Assembly (NCBI RefSeq): GCF_017744435.1
Contig: NZ_JAGIBG010000019.1
Coordinates: 32,242 to 96,241, forward strand
Length of the DNA stretch: 64,000 nucleotides
Direction: 5' to 3'
From: Pseudomonas sp.
GTDB lineage: Bacteria; Pseudomonadota; Gammaproteobacteria; Pseudomonadales; Pseudomonadaceae
Numbering within the stretch: the stretch's first letter is position 1; every line of letters starts with the position of its first letter. The notes beneath the pieces are model-generated. The model did not search any database. It saw only the letters and a program-made list of their open reading frames with translations, and was not told the origin of the DNA. Shown piece after piece: positions 42,631-52,155 of the stretch. Both the position numbers and the translations under genes were made by a program.

Positions 42631-43956
42631 ATGACCGTGTCCACTGCAATTGCCCGTCTCAACGCTGCTGATCCGGATTTCGCACGACATCTGGATCATC
42701 TGCTGAGCTGGGAAAGTGTGTCCGATGACGCGGTCAATCAGCGCGTGCTGGACATCATCAAGGCCGTGCGCGAGCGTGGCGATGCTGCGCTGGTGGAATT
42801 CACCCAGCGCTTCGACGGTGTTGACGCCAAAAGCATCGATGACCTGATCCTCGGGCGCGAGCGTCTGGAACTGGCCCTGACCCGCATCACCGACACCCAG
42901 CGTGCAGCCCTGGAGAAGGCCGCCAACCGCGTGCGCCTGTACCACGAGCGGCAGAAGCAGGACTCCTGGCAGTACACCGAAGCCGACGGTACCGTGCTCG
43001 GCCAGAAGGTCACCCCGCTGGACCGTGCCGGCCTGTACGTGCCGGGCGGCAAGGCGTCGTACCCGTCTTCGGTGCTGATGAACGCTATTCCCGCCAAGGT
43101 TGCCGGTGTCGCCGAGGTGGTGATGGTGGTGCCAACCCCGCGTGGCGAGGTTAACGAACTGGTGCTGGCTGCCGCCTGCATCGCCGGCGTCGACCGGGTG
43201 TTCACCGTCGGTGGTGCCCAGGCCGTAGCCGCCCTGGCCTATGGCACCGAAAGCGTGCCACAGGTAGACAAGATCGTCGGCCCGGGCAACATCTACGTGG
43301 CCACCGCCAAGCGCCACGTGTTCGGCCAGGTCGGTATCGACATGATCGCCGGCCCGTCGGAAATCCTCGTGGTATGCGACGGCCAGACCGACCCGGACTG
43401 GATCGCCATGGACCTGTTCTCCCAGGCCGAGCACGACGAAGATGCCCAGGCCATCCTGGTCAGCCCGGATGCCGCCTTCCTCGACCGCGTGGCCGCCAGC
43501 ATCGACAAGCTGCTGCCGACCATGGAACGTGCCGAGATCATCGAGAAGTCGATCAACGGCCGTGGTGCGCTGATCCAGGTGCGCGACATGCAGCAGGCCA
43601 TCGAAGTGGCCAACCGCATCGCCCCCGAGCACCTCGAGCTGTCGGTCGCCGACCCGCAGGCCTGGCTGCCACAGATTCGTCACGCCGGTGCGATCTTCAT
43701 GGGCCGCCACACCAGCGAAGCACTGGGCGACTACTGCGCTGGCCCCAACCACGTGCTGCCGACTTCCGGTACCGCGCGCTTCTCGTCGCCGCTGGGGGTG
43801 TATGACTTCCAGAAGCGCTCGTCGATCATCTTCTGCTCCGAACAGGGCGCATCCGAGCTCGGCCACACCGCCTCGGTCCTGGCCCGTGGCGAGTCGCTGA
43901 CCGCCCACGCCCGCAGTGCCGAATACCGTATCCTGACCCAAGACAAGGGGAACTGA
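42631..43956 (+). CDS. hisD: Histidinol dehydrogenase
   Basis: 441-residue zinc enzyme oxidising histidinol to histidine in two NAD-dependent steps. The signature [16 protein letters not shown] and the zinc/active-site region [19 protein letters not shown] are intact, as are the Q and H ligands in [13 protein letters not shown]. The ATG at 42631 lies 8 bases after GAGG. It precedes hisC by 2 bases. Confidence 0.98.
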   Translation: MTVSTAIARLNAADPDFARHLDHLLSWESVSDDAVNQRVLDIIKAVRERGDAALVEFTQRFDGVDAKSIDDLILGRERLELALTRITDTQRAALEKAANRVRLYHERQKQDSWQYTEADGTVLGQKVTPLDRAGLYVPGGKASYPSSVLMNAIPAKVAGVAEVVMVVPTPRGEVNELVLAAACIAGVDRVFTVGGAQAVAALAYGTESVPQVDKIVGPGNIYVATAKRHVFGQVGIDMIAGPSEILVVCDGQTDPDWIAMDLFSQAEHDEDAQAILVSPDAAFLDRVAASIDKLLPTMERAEIIEKSINGRGALIQVRDMQQAIEVANRIAPEHLELSVADPQAWLPQIRHAGAIFMGRHTSEALGDYCAGPNHVLPTSGTARFSSPLGVYDFQKRSSIIFCSEQGASELGHTASVLARGESLTAHARSAEYRILTQDKGN

Positions 43957-43958
43957 GC

Positions 43959-45008
43959 ATGAGTCGATTCTGGAGCCCCTTCGTCAAGGCGCTGGTGCCT
44001 TACGTACCGGGCGAGCAGCCCAAGCTGGCCCGCCTGGTCAAGCTGAACACCAACGAGAACCCGTATGGCCCGTCGCCCAAGGCGCTGGAAGCCATGCGTA
44101 CCGAGTTGAACGACAACCTGCGCTTGTACCCTGACCCGAACAGTGACCGGCTCAAGCAGGCGGTGGCCGAGTATTACAGCGTCACCCCGGCCCAGGTGTT
44201 CGTCGGCAACGGCTCGGACGAGGTGCTGGCGCACATTTTCCACGGCCTGTTCCAGCACGCTCGCGGCCCGCTGCTGTTCCCGGATGTCAGCTACAGCTTC
44301 TATCCGGTCTACTGCGGCCTGTACGGCATTCCATTCGAGCAGGTGGCGCTGGATGAGCAGTTCCAGATCCGCATTGCCGACTACGCCAAGCCCAACGCCG
44401 GGATCATCTTCCCCAACCCCAACGCACCAACCGGCTGCCTGCTGCCGCTGCAAGCGATCGAACAGCTGCTGCAAGCCAATCGCGATTCGGTCGTGGTGGT
44501 GGATGAAGCCTACATCGACTTTGGTGGCGAGACCGCCATCAGCCTGGTGGATCGCTACGACAACCTGCTGGTGACCCAGACCCTGTCCAAGTCGCGTTCG
44601 CTGGCCGGGCTGCGCGTCGGCCTGGCTGTTGGCCATCCGGACCTGATCGAGGCCCTGGAGCGGATCAAGAACAGCTTCAACTCCTATCCGCTGGACCGTA
44701 TGGCCATCGTGGGGGCGGCGGCAGCGTTCGAAGACCAGGCCTACTTCGAGGAAACCTGCCGCAAGGTGATCGACAGCCGTGAAGCGCTGGTCGCGCAGTT
44801 GGTTGCAAAAGGCTTCGAAGTGCTGCCGTCGGCGGCCAACTTCATCTTCGCCCGCCACCCGCAGCAGGATGCCGCGCAGTTGGCGGCGCGCCTGCGTGAA
44901 CAAGGGGTGATCGTGCGTCACTTCAAGCAGGAGCGGATTGCCCAGTTCCTGCGTATCACCATTGGCACGCCGGAGATGAACCAGGCGTTGGTCGATGCGC
45001 TGAACTGA
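43959..45008 (+). CDS. hisC: Histidinol-phosphate aminotransferase
   Basis: 349-residue PLP enzyme forming histidinol phosphate. The Schiff-base lysine is K211 in [16 protein letters not shown]; the [14 protein letters not shown] start and [12 protein letters not shown] loop are typical. The ATG at 43959 follows AGGGGAACTGAGC. Last gene of the his cluster; a perfect hairpin follows. Confidence 0.97.
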   Translation: MSRFWSPFVKALVPYVPGEQPKLARLVKLNTNENPYGPSPKALEAMRTELNDNLRLYPDPNSDRLKQAVAEYYSVTPAQVFVGNGSDEVLAHIFHGLFQHARGPLLFPDVSYSFYPVYCGLYGIPFEQVALDEQFQIRIADYAKPNAGIIFPNPNAPTGCLLPLQAIEQLLQANRDSVVVVDEAYIDFGGETAISLVDRYDNLLVTQTLSKSRSLAGLRVGLAVGHPDLIEALERIKNSFNSYPLDRMAIVGAAAAFEDQAYFEETCRKVIDSREALVAQLVAKGFEVLPSAANFIFARHPQQDAAQLAARLREQGVIVRHFKQERIAQFLRITIGTPEMNQALVDALN

Positions 45009-45016
45009 GCCAAGGG

Positions 45017-45046
45017 CTGCAGGAGCGATTGAGTTCGCTCCTGCAG
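45017..45046. terminator. Hairpin between convergent hisC and phosphatase-like gene
   Basis: CTGCAGGAGCGA-TTGAGT-TCGCTCCTGCAG is a perfect 12-base-pair stem, 8 bases after the hisC stop and 15 after the opposite gene's stop. It has no T-run. The arms resemble the outer half of REP palindromes (CCTGYAGGAGCG), so it may be a decayed REP acting as a terminator or 3' cap. Confidence 0.55.
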
Positions 45047-45061
45047 GCTATGCCGCGCGCG

Positions 45062-46270
45062 TCAGTAGCTGTTTTCCTCGATGACGAACGGCTGGCTGAC
45101 TGGCCGGGTGCGTATGGCTATCGGTGTGTCATCCAGTTCGAGCACATAGTCGTTGGCCTGGCGCATGCCTTGCGGATCAGTCCATTGCTGCAGGTAGGCC
45201 TGCACGTTCGCGACGAACTGGCCATTTCTATGAATGATCACGGTGCCTTGTGAGTCGCTGTTCCACAGCAACTTGGCGTCGCCCTCAATGGCCCGTGCCT
45301 TGCGTACTCCCGTCGCGCCCAGCAATGGCGTGCCATCGAGCCTCCATTCCGGCAGCAGGTCGAGCCCCATGTGCCGGAGTACGGTCGGGGCCACCGACGT
45401 TTGTGCCGCGTATCCATACAAGTTGTTGGGCCCCGGGTTGTCCTCTGGAACGCTCGGTTGGTTCAGCTCTTCGTTCAATGGCTTGTTACTGGCTATGAAG
45501 ACCGTCTTCTCCTGTTCGGTCACGCCACCATGGCCGGAGCCCCAGTAATCACGACCGTGGTCGGTACACACGATCACCAGCCAGTCCTCCTGCGGGTTCT
45601 TGTAGGCACGCGCCGCGACCTTGTCCAGCAGGCGCCCCAGCCTGTCGTCAGCCTCGCGCAAGGCAAATTGGTAAGCCGGGCCGAAACCGCTGGCGTGGCC
45701 TGCTTCATCGGGCTCGTCAAGTTGAACGAAGGTGAAATCGGCAGGCGTGTTGTCGAGGATCTCCAGGGTTCGCACGGTGACTTGCTCATCGCTCAGGCCG
45801 CTTTCGCGCACATTGTTGCCTTGAGCATCCTCCAGCAGGAAGGCCGTGTTGATCGGCGACCAGTTGACGATGCTGGAGAGATAGGCGTTCGGCAGGGCTT
45901 CACGCAGCCGTTTGAACACGCTGGGGAACTCCGGGTCGACCCGCAAGGATTCGCTATTGGAAATGACCCCATGCTTGTTGGCCCACACACCAGTGAGCAA
46001 GGTCATCCAGCCTGGTCCGCTGATCGTCGCCTGTTCGCTGGCGCGGCCGTTGATGCCACCGGCATAGGCTTTGCCGTAGGACAGGCGTTTCTGCAGGTTG
46101 GTATCGCCGCCCAGTTGTTCATAGTGCTGCAGTTGCACACCGTCCATCCCGATGATGAGCGTCTTGGGCTGCAGTGGCGGTTGTCTGGCGTCGCACCCTT
46201 TGAAGAGCAGCACGAGCAGCAGGCCGGCTGCAATCAGGGCAATCGACCGCAATACTTTGGACATGGACAT
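45062..46270 (-). CDS. Exported alkaline phosphatase-superfamily (type I phosphodiesterase-like) protein
   Basis: 402-residue protein with an N-terminal hydrophobic segment (about 6-22) followed by Cys; the FKGC sequence is a poor lipobox, so an uncleaved anchor is equally likely. Metal-site motifs are visible: IIGMDGVQL, the nucleophile region ATISGPGWMTLLTG (Ser by alignment with nucleotide pyrophosphatases), DEPDEAGHASGFG and TDHGRDYWGSGHGG. These predict a two-metal phosphodiesterase or phosphatase acting in the periplasm; the substrate is unknown. ATG 46270 is used, with ATG 46264 as alternative. Divergent from the FadR-type regulator. Confidence 0.82.
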   Translation of the reverse strand: MSMSKVLRSIALIAAGLLLVLLFKGCDARQPPLQPKTLIIGMDGVQLQHYEQLGGDTNLQKRLSYGKAYAGGINGRASEQATISGPGWMTLLTGVWANKHGVISNSESLRVDPEFPSVFKRLREALPNAYLSSIVNWSPINTAFLLEDAQGNNVRESGLSDEQVTVRTLEILDNTPADFTFVQLDEPDEAGHASGFGPAYQFALREADDRLGRLLDKVAARAYKNPQEDWLVIVCTDHGRDYWGSGHGGVTEQEKTVFIASNKPLNEELNQPSVPEDNPGPNNLYGYAAQTSVAPTVLRHMGLDLLPEWRLDGTPLLGATGVRKARAIEGDAKLLWNSDSQGTVIIHRNGQFVANVQAYLQQWTDPQGMRQANDYVLELDDTPIAIRTRPVSQPFVIEENSY

Positions 46271-46323
46271 GAACAGGGCCTGGATGGAGTCGTGCCCAGC
46301 GTTGCAGCAAGGCACTCTGCTGA

Positions 46324-46345
46324 CAACTGGTAGAAATGCCAGTTG
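46324..46345. promoter_or_regulatory. Palindrome in divergent promoter region, candidate operator
   Basis: CAACTGG-TAGAAATG-CCAGTTG is a perfect 7-base inverted repeat with an 8-base centre between the phosphatase-like gene and the FadR-type regulator gene. Size and place fit an operator for that regulator, but no experimental consensus for this subfamily is known to me. Confidence 0.35.
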
Positions 46346-46408
46346 AATTGATGTCTGGAAGACGTTCCATTAAGCTTCGTCAATTCATCGGATGATTGGT
46401 TGAGTGAA

Positions 46409-47059
46409 ATGAGCAGCGAATTGACCAAGCGCTCCCTGGTCGAACTTGCCGTAGAACGCATGCGTGAGCGCATCCTGCAAGGCGACTGGCAAGTCGGGCA
46501 GCGCCTGCCGACCGAGCCGGAACTGGCGCTGGAGTTGGGCATCAGCCGCAATACCGTGCGCGAGGCCATGCGCGTGCTGGCATTCAGTGGCCTGGTGGAA
46601 ATCCGCCAGGGTGACGGCAGTTACCTGCGCACCTGCCAGGACCCGCTGCAGGCTGTGCAAGCCATGTCGCGCTGCACCCTGGAGCAGGCCCGCGAGACAC
46701 GGCACATCCTCGAGTCCGAGGCGATCGGCCTGGCAGCATTGCGCCGTACCGACGAGGACCTGCAAGGCCTGCGTGCAGCATTGACGGGCAGTGCCGAGCA
46801 TTTTCACGGTGATGTCGATGCCTATGTCAGCTGTGACCTGATGTTTCACCAACGCCTGATCGACGCTGCGCACAATCCCGCACTGAGTGAGTTGTACCGC
46901 TACTTTTCTGGCGTCGTGGCCGCAGCGCTGCAACGCAACATGGCGACCGTACCGCGCAACCAGGCAACATTCGACCTGCACGGGCAGATCCTCGACGCCA
47001 TCGAACAACGCGATCCGGAACGGGCCAAGGCCCTGAGCCGGACCCTCATCGAATCCTGA
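46409..47059 (+). CDS. FadR-subfamily GntR transcriptional regulator
   Basis: 216-residue repressor-type regulator. N-terminal winged helix (about 5-70): LPTEPELALELGISRNTVREAMRVLAFSGLVEIRQGDGSY. Residues beyond 85 form an FCD ligand domain, with D, H and H metal ligands plausible in DLMFHQRLIDAAHNP and the distal DLHGQILDAIE. It is short at the C-terminus compared with typical 230-240. The start is uncertain: ATG 46409 or TTG 46400, neither with a strong ribosome site. It is 13 bases before the transporter gene, its likely target. Confidence 0.85.
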   Translation: MSSELTKRSLVELAVERMRERILQGDWQVGQRLPTEPELALELGISRNTVREAMRVLAFSGLVEIRQGDGSYLRTCQDPLQAVQAMSRCTLEQARETRHILESEAIGLAALRRTDEDLQGLRAALTGSAEHFHGDVDAYVSCDLMFHQRLIDAAHNPALSELYRYFSGVVAAALQRNMATVPRNQATFDLHGQILDAIEQRDPERAKALSRTLIES

Positions 47060-47072
47060 AGACGAGAAGGCC

Positions 47073-48353
47073 ATGGCTGAACCAATGACCCAAGACGCGC
47101 CTGCCCGCGAGCGAGAACTGGAAGAACTGCTGATCGATGCCGAGGCCGACGATGCCAAGGTGCAGCAACAACCACCGGCCCTGCAGCGGCCCTGGCTGTT
47201 GCTGCTGGGGCTGGTGCTGGTGGCATTGAACCTGCGCCCGGCGTTGTCGAGCATGGCGCCGGTGCTCGGACAGGTCTCTGCAGGGCTGGGCCTGAATGCC
47301 TCCGAGGCCGGCCTGCTGACCACCTTGCCGGTGCTCTGCCTGGGGCTGTTCGCGCCGCTGGCACCGGTCCTGGCGCGCCGCTTCGGCAGCGAGCGGGTGA
47401 TCCTGGGGATCCTGCTCACCCTGGCGCTGGGGATCGTGGTGCGCAGCGCCCTGGGGGTCGTCGGTGTGTTCATCGGCAGCGTCATGGCTGGGGCCAGCAT
47501 CGGCATCATCGGCGTGCTGCTGCCCGGTATCGTCAAACGCGACTTCCCGCAGCATGCGGGCACCCTGACTGGGGTCTACACCATGGCCCTGTGCCTGGGT
47601 GCGGCCATGGCGGCGGGGGCTACCGTGCCGCTGACCCAGCATTTCGATGACAACTGGGCCTTTGGCCTGGGCTTCTGGATGCTACCGGCGCTTTTGGCCA
47701 TGCTCGTCTGGTTACCGCAAGCGCGTCAGGGGCACGGTCTGCACAAGGTCGCCTACCGGGTGCGCGGGCTGTGGCGTGACCCGTTGGCATGGCAGGTAAC
47801 GCTGTACATGGGGCTGCAGTCGTCGCTGGCGTACATCGTCTTTGGCTGGTTGCCGTCGATCCTCATTGGCCGTGGCCTGAGCCCGACCGAAGCCGGCCTG
47901 GTGCTGTCCGGTTCGGTCATCGTGCAACTGATCAGCTCGCTGGGGGCCCCTTGGCTTGCGACCCGCGGCAAGGACCAGCGGCTGGCTATCGTGATCGTGA
48001 TGCTGGTGACCTTGGCGGGGCTGTTCGGCTGCCTGTATGCCCCGATCGACGGGCTGTGGGGCTGGGCAGTACTGCTGGGGCTGGGGCAGGGCGGTACATT
48101 CGCCCTGGCCCTGACGTTGATCGTGCTGCGCTCGAAGGATGCCCATGTGGCGGCGAACCTGTCGAGCATGGCCCAGGGCGTGGGTTATACCTTGGCGTCC
48201 ATGGGCCCGTTCGCGGTTGGCCTGGTGCATGACCTGACCGGCGGTTGGGCGGCGGTAGGCTGGATCTTCGCGGTGCTGGGTGTCGGCGCGATCGTGTTCG
48301 GGCTTGGCGCCGGGCGGGCGCTGCATGTGCAGGTGAGCAGCGAAAAACTCTGA
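47073..48353 (+). CDS. CynX/NimT-family MFS transporter
   Basis: 426-residue major facilitator permease with a cytoplasmic N-terminal tail of about 40 residues (acidic, Gln-rich) and twelve predicted helices. The CynX/NimT pattern LNLRPALSSMAPVLGQV in helix 1 is clear. E. coli relatives are linked to cyanate and 2-nitroimidazole transport, but the true substrate here is unknown. Preceded by a FadR-type regulator with which it forms an operon; the start follows GAGAAGGCC. Confidence 0.87.
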   Translation: MAEPMTQDAPARERELEELLIDAEADDAKVQQQPPALQRPWLLLLGLVLVALNLRPALSSMAPVLGQVSAGLGLNASEAGLLTTLPVLCLGLFAPLAPVLARRFGSERVILGILLTLALGIVVRSALGVVGVFIGSVMAGASIGIIGVLLPGIVKRDFPQHAGTLTGVYTMALCLGAAMAAGATVPLTQHFDDNWAFGLGFWMLPALLAMLVWLPQARQGHGLHKVAYRVRGLWRDPLAWQVTLYMGLQSSLAYIVFGWLPSILIGRGLSPTEAGLVLSGSVIVQLISSLGAPWLATRGKDQRLAIVIVMLVTLAGLFGCLYAPIDGLWGWAVLLGLGQGGTFALALTLIVLRSKDAHVAANLSSMAQGVGYTLASMGPFAVGLVHDLTGGWAAVGWIFAVLGVGAIVFGLGAGRALHVQVSSEKL

Positions 48354-48363
48354 GGCCTGTGCT

Positions 48364-48463
48364 TGCCTCTTCGCGGGTGAACCCGCTCCCGCAGGTATCG
48401 TGCAGAACTTGAAACCTGCGAGGAACCTGTGGGAGCGGGTTCGCCCGCGAAGAGGCCGGCACT
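48364..48463. repeat. Inverted pair of REP elements
   Basis: CCTCTTCGCGGGTGAACCCG then CTCCCGCAGG (48366-48395) faces CCTGTGGGAGCGGGTTCGCC then CGCGAAGAGG (48426-48455). Both are P. putida-type REPs with small core changes (GGTGAACC, GGTTCGCC). Located between the MFS and SnoaL-like genes. Confidence 0.88.
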
Positions 48464-48524
48464 GGCGAAAGCAAGCGGGCCAGATTATCGTGCAGGCTTC
48501 GACTCCCAGGACGGATCTGCTTCC

Positions 48525-48995
48525 ATGACTGACGCCAACCGTGACCTGATCACCCGCTTCTACCAGGCCTTTCAGCGCCTGGACGCCGAGGCCATGGTGG
48601 CCTGCTACAGCGACGACATCGTCTTCAGCGACCCGGTATTCGGCACCTTGCGCGGACGTGATGCCGGCGACATGTGGCGCATGCTCACAGCGCGTGCCAA
48701 GGACTTCACTCTGACCTTCGACCAGGTCCGTGCCGACCCGCTCAGCGGCTGCGCGCACTGGGTTGCAACCTACCTGTTCAGCCAGACTGGTCGCACCGTG
48801 GTCAATGATATCCAGGCGCGCTTCGTCATTCGCGATGGGCTGATCTGCCAGCATGACGACAGCTTCGACCTGTGGCGTTGGTCGCGTCAGGCGCTGGGGG
48901 CGCCAGGTTGGTTGCTGGGTTGGTCGCCGATGCTGCAGAACAAGGTGCGCCAGCAGGCATTCAAAGGGCTGCGAGCGTTCCAGCAAGCGCATTGA
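48525..48995 (+). CDS. SnoaL-like (NTF2 superfamily) protein
   Basis: 156-residue protein with the cone-shaped NTF2 fold, recognised by ITRFYQAFQRLDAEAMVACYSD and DIVFSDPVFGTLRGRDAG. The C-terminal stretch (LGAPGWLLGWSPMLQNKVRQQ) is a shared tail of a widespread nuclear transport factor 2 subfamily. These proteins act as isomerases, hydrolases or ligand carriers; which is not decidable here. The ATG at 48525 is preferred because the upstream frame runs through a REP element. Confidence 0.8.
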   Translation: MTDANRDLITRFYQAFQRLDAEAMVACYSDDIVFSDPVFGTLRGRDAGDMWRMLTARAKDFTLTFDQVRADPLSGCAHWVATYLFSQTGRTVVNDIQARFVIRDGLICQHDDSFDLWRWSRQALGAPGWLLGWSPMLQNKVRQQAFKGLRAFQQAH

Positions 48996-49013
48996 GCGGT
49001 TAAGCTGTCGGCC

Positions 49014-49307
49014 ATGAGCATCGTCAACGAAGTCGCCGAAACCCCGCTGTGCAAACCGTGGTACGTCTACCTGGTGCGGGCTGCCAATGGCTCGCTGTAC
49101 TGCGGTATCAGCGATGACCCGCAGCGGCGTTTCGCTGCCCACCAGAAGGGCCAGGGCGCCCGCTATTTCAAGACCAGCCCGGCACAGGCGCTGGTGTATG
49201 TCGAGCAGTGGCCGGACAAGGGCGAAGCGCTGCGCCAGGAGCGCCTGGTGAAAAAGTTGCGCAAGTCGGCCAAGGAGGCACTGGTGGCCTCCTATGTGGC
49301 CGTCTGA
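49014..49307 (+). CDS. GIY-YIG domain protein (UPF0213, YhbQ-like)
   Basis: 97-residue GIY-YIG nuclease-fold protein. The first motif is [16 protein letters not shown] (about 17-32), followed by R39 region [19 protein letters not shown] and the E in [13 protein letters not shown]. coli YhbQ degrades DNA and RNA in vitro, but the cell role is unclear. The start lacks a strong ribosome site and lies 18 bases after the SnoaL-like stop. Convergent with ndpA, with no spacing between stops. Confidence 0.87.
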   Translation: MSIVNEVAETPLCKPWYVYLVRAANGSLYCGISDDPQRRFAAHQKGQGARYFKTSPAQALVYVEQWPDKGEALRQERLVKKLRKSAKEALVASYVAV

Positions 49308-50315
49308 TCAGTCCTTGCGGCGTTTGAGCTGATCCACCAGCGTGGTCGGCAAGCCTTTGATGATCAGGGTGCCGGCGGCCTCGTCATATTCCACCTTGTC
49401 ACCCAGCAGGTGCGCTTCGAAGCTGATCGACAGGCCTTCGGCACGCCCGGTGAAGCGGCGGAACTGGTTCAGGGTGCGTTTGTCTGCGGGGATTTCCGGC
49501 GACAGGCCGTAGTCCTTGTTGCGGATATGATCGTAGAACGCCTTCGGGCGGTCCTCGTCGATCAGGCTCGACAGCTCTTCCAATGTCACCGGTTCACCCA
49601 GCTTGGTCTGGGTGGTGGCGTACTCGACCAGGGTCTGGGTCTTCTCGCGGGCAGATTCTTCCGGCAGGTCCTCGCTTTCGACGAAGTCGCTGAAGGCCTT
49701 GAGCAGGGTGCGCGTCTCGCCCGGGCCGTCGACGCCTTCCTGGCAGCCGATGAAGTCGCGGAAGTAGTCCGAGACCTTCTTGCCGTTCTTGCCCTTGATG
49801 AACGAGATGTACTGCTTGGAATTCTGGTTGTTCTTCCACTCGGACAGGTTGATGCGCGCCGCCAGGTGCAGCTGACCAAGGTCGAGGTGGCGCGATGGCG
49901 TCACGTCCAGCTCGGCGTTCACCGCCACACCTTCGCTGTGGTGCAGCAGGGCAATGGCCAGGTAGTCGGTCATGCCTTGCTGGTAGTGGGCGAACAGGAT
50001 GTGGCCACCCGTGGAAAGGTTCGACTCTTCCATCAGCTTTTGCAGATGCTCGACCGCCACGCGGCTGAACGCCGCGAAGTCTTTGTCGTCTTCCAGGTAC
50101 TGCTTCAACCAGCCACTCAGTGGGTAGGCGCCGGACTCGCCGTGGAAGAAGCCCCAGGCCTTGCCTTGCTTGGCGTTGTAGCTGTCGTTGAGGTCGGCCA
50201 ACAGGTTTTCGATGGCGTCCGATGCGCCCAGCTCGGTATCCCGTGCATGGAGCACGGCGGGGCTGCCATCGGGCTTCTTGTCGATCAGGTGAACGATGCA
50301 ATGACGGATTGGCAT
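49308..50315 (-). CDS. ndpA: Nucleoid-associated protein NdpA/YejK
   Basis: 335-residue nucleoid-associated protein found on the spermidine nucleoid in E. coli. N-terminal [20 protein letters not shown] and the ending [18 protein letters not shown] are typical. The ATG at 50315 has GAGAA upstream. The frame beyond it (to 50480) is AT-rich noncoding DNA. Its place beside hupN, another nucleoid protein, is conserved in Pseudomonas. Confidence 0.93.
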   Translation of the reverse strand: MPIRHCIVHLIDKKPDGSPAVLHARDTELGASDAIENLLADLNDSYNAKQGKAWGFFHGESGAYPLSGWLKQYLEDDKDFAAFSRVAVEHLQKLMEESNLSTGGHILFAHYQQGMTDYLAIALLHHSEGVAVNAELDVTPSRHLDLGQLHLAARINLSEWKNNQNSKQYISFIKGKNGKKVSDYFRDFIGCQEGVDGPGETRTLLKAFSDFVESEDLPEESAREKTQTLVEYATTQTKLGEPVTLEELSSLIDEDRPKAFYDHIRNKDYGLSPEIPADKRTLNQFRRFTGRAEGLSISFEAHLLGDKVEYDEAAGTLIIKGLPTTLVDQLKRRKD

Positions 50316-50708
50316 GGAATTCTCGGTGAGTCTGGGGCGGCCACAGGCCGCGCTGCAAAAGTCCTCCAGTTTACCCCAGACAACAGGCGCTGCAGTGGCC
50401 GGATGTTGGCAGAAATGCCGGTTGTTCGTTTTTTGTTCAAATTTGTGGGTTTTCGGCTGAAACCCCCGAAAAACCTGCACTAAATCGAAGCGGGTAGCGG
50501 ATATTTATCCATTCCTGTGGTAGCTTTGCGCCGTCTTGCGCCCCTTGAATGGCGCATTGCTGGCAGCGTGCTCATGCCGTGTCGAACCAAACGCCGATTT
50601 ACGCATCTACATGCGCGATTGGCGCGGCCCTCCAGAACTCAGGGGCTGGCCCGATAACGTCGTAGAACGCTGCATAACCACTGATTTAGATAGGGAAGGA
50701 ACACCACC
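50316..50708. other. 393-base divergent region between ndpA and hupN
   Basis: No gene. It is visibly more A/T-rich around 50420-50520, with an imperfect palindrome, GGTTTTCGG-N-CCGAAAAACC, at about 50449-50476. It must hold promoters for ndpA (minus) and hupN (plus), but I could not assign -35/-10 pairs with confidence. Weak candidates are a minus-strand TAAACT near 50375 and the stretch TAGAACGCTGCATAACC before hupN. Confidence 0.5.
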
Positions 50709-50990
50709 ATGGCATTGACCAAAGACCAACTGATTGCCGACATCGCTGAAGCCATCGACGCGCCAAAAACCACCGCTCGTAACGCACTGGAGCAACTGGG
50801 CCAGATCGTTGCCGACCAACTGGAAAACGGCGCTGAAATCACCCTGCCAGGCATCGGCAAGCTGAAAGTCTCCGAGCGTCCTGCCCGTACCGGCCGCAAC
50901 CCTTCGACTGGCGCTGCCATCGAAATCGCTGCCAAGAAAGTCGTCAAGTTCGTTCCGGCCAAAGGCCTGACCGACGCTGTCAACAAGTAA
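50709..50990 (+). CDS. hupN: HU-type DNA-binding protein HupN
   Basis: 93-residue histone-like protein of the HU/IHF family that bends and compacts DNA. It starts MALTKDQLIADIAEAIDAPK and has the beta-arm segment RPARTGRNPSTGAAIEIAA with the conserved Arg-Asn-Pro at the tip. P. putida has HupA, HupB and HupN; gene position by ndpA and valS identifies this as hupN. The start follows GGAAGGAAC. Closed by a strong terminator. Confidence 0.92.
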   Translation: MALTKDQLIADIAEAIDAPKTTARNALEQLGQIVADQLENGAEITLPGIGKLKVSERPARTGRNPSTGAAIEIAAKKVVKFVPAKGLTDAVNK

Positions 50991-51009
50991 TCTGTTGACG
51001 CACTGACGA

Positions 51010-51042
51010 AACCGCGCCCGGCTTGCCCGGGCGCGGTTTTTT
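51010..51042 (+). terminator. Intrinsic terminator of hupN
   Basis: ACCGCGCCCGG-CTTG-CCGGGCGCGGT, an 11-base-pair stem, is followed by TTTTTT. On the minus strand the run is short (TTTCG), so it acts mainly for hupN but may also affect the rlmF 3' end, whose stop codon abuts it. Confidence 0.93.
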
Positions 51043-51992
51043 CATGCCTGCGATTTGCGCCCGGCGTGCCAGGCCTGGCGTGCGATGTCGTCGTGGAAGC
51101 TCCAGGCGACCATGCGGCTCTGCTTCTGGCCCTGGCCCATCTCGACAATGCGCACCGCCTTGGCACCCGCTTTCTTCAGCGCCGCCTCGATGCCAGGCAG
51201 GTTGCTGGCCTTGGACACCAGGCTGGTGAACCACAGCACCTGCTGTGCGTATTGCGCGCTTTCGTCGACCAGCTGGGTGACGAAGCGGATCTCGCCGCCC
51301 TCACACCACAGTTCGTTGTTCTGCCCGCCAAAATTGAGCACCGGCAGCTTGCGCTTGGGGTCTTGCTTGCCGAGGTTCTTCCACTTGCGCTGGCTGCCAC
51401 GGGTGGCTTCTTCGCGCGAGGCATGGAAGGGCGGGTTGCACAGGGTCAGGTCGAAGCGTTCGTCGGCTTGCAGCAGGCCGCCGAGGATGTGCTTGCGGCT
51501 GGCTTGTTGGCGCAGGCTGATGCCCTTGCTCAAACCGTTGGCCTGGACGATGGCCTTGGCCGAGGCCAGCGCCACCGGGTCAATGTCCGAGCCGAGAAAG
51601 CGCCAACGGTAATCGCTATGGCCGAGCAGCGGGTAGATGCAGTTGGCGCCTACGCCGATGTCCAGCACGCGAACCTGGGCGCCTTTGGGCACTTCGTTGG
51701 CGTTGTCCTCGGCCAGCAGGTCGGCGGCCACGTGGATGTAGTCGGCGCGGCCGGGGATTGGCGGGCACAGGTAGTCGGCAGGGATGTCCCAGTGCTGGAT
51801 GCCGTATTGCGCCTTGAGCAGGGCACGGTTGAACACGCGCACGGCTTCCGGGTTGGCGAAGTCGATGCTGGGTTTGCCGTGGGGGTTGGTGATGGTGAAG
51901 CGGGCCAGATCAGGGTGCGCCTTGATCAGACTGGGGAAGTCGTAGCGGCCCTGGTGGCGGTTGCGCGGGTGCAGGGTGGGTTTGTCGGTCAT
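51042..51992 (-). CDS. rlmF: 23S rRNA (adenine1618-N6)-methyltransferase RlmF
   Basis: 316-residue SAM-dependent enzyme that methylates A1618 of 23S rRNA. The Rossmann motif I is [16 protein letters not shown] and the N6-adenine catalytic motif is LCNPPFHAS. The start [19 protein letters not shown] agrees with the family (RNxHxGRYD). The ATG at 51992 is chosen since the upstream frame lies in a REP. Monocistronic, between hupN and a REP pair. Confidence 0.95.
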   Translation of the reverse strand: MTDKPTLHPRNRHQGRYDFPSLIKAHPDLARFTITNPHGKPSIDFANPEAVRVFNRALLKAQYGIQHWDIPADYLCPPIPGRADYIHVAADLLAEDNANEVPKGAQVRVLDIGVGANCIYPLLGHSDYRWRFLGSDIDPVALASAKAIVQANGLSKGISLRQQASRKHILGGLLQADERFDLTLCNPPFHASREEATRGSQRKWKNLGKQDPKRKLPVLNFGGQNNELWCEGGEIRFVTQLVDESAQYAQQVLWFTSLVSKASNLPGIEAALKKAGAKAVRIVEMGQGQKQSRMVAWSFHDDIARQAWHAGRKSQA

Positions 51993-52017
51993 GGTCGGAT
52001 CCGGTGTTGCAGGCCAT

Positions 52018-52139
52018 GGGGCTGCTTTGCAGCCCTTTCGCGACACAAGGCCGCTCCTACAGGATAGCGGCGCCTATCAAACCGGCACCGTCCCTGTAGG
52101 AGCGGCCTTGTGTCGCGAAAGGGCCGCAAAGCGGCCCCA
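52018..52139. repeat. Inverted repeat pair of the CTGTAGGAGCGGCCTT class
   Basis: GGGGCTGCTTTGCAGCCCTT (52018-52037) continues through TCGCGACACAAGGCCGCTCC. The mirror, GTAGGAGCGGCCTTGTGTCG (52097-52116), runs to GCGGCCCC at 52138. Arms of about 50 bases pair almost fully, giving a very long hairpin. This is a different REP class from the GGGTTTACCC type and also occurs as a single copy at 55097. Located between rlmF and valS. Confidence 0.88.
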
Positions 52140-52155
52140 GCGGTCTATCAGATTG

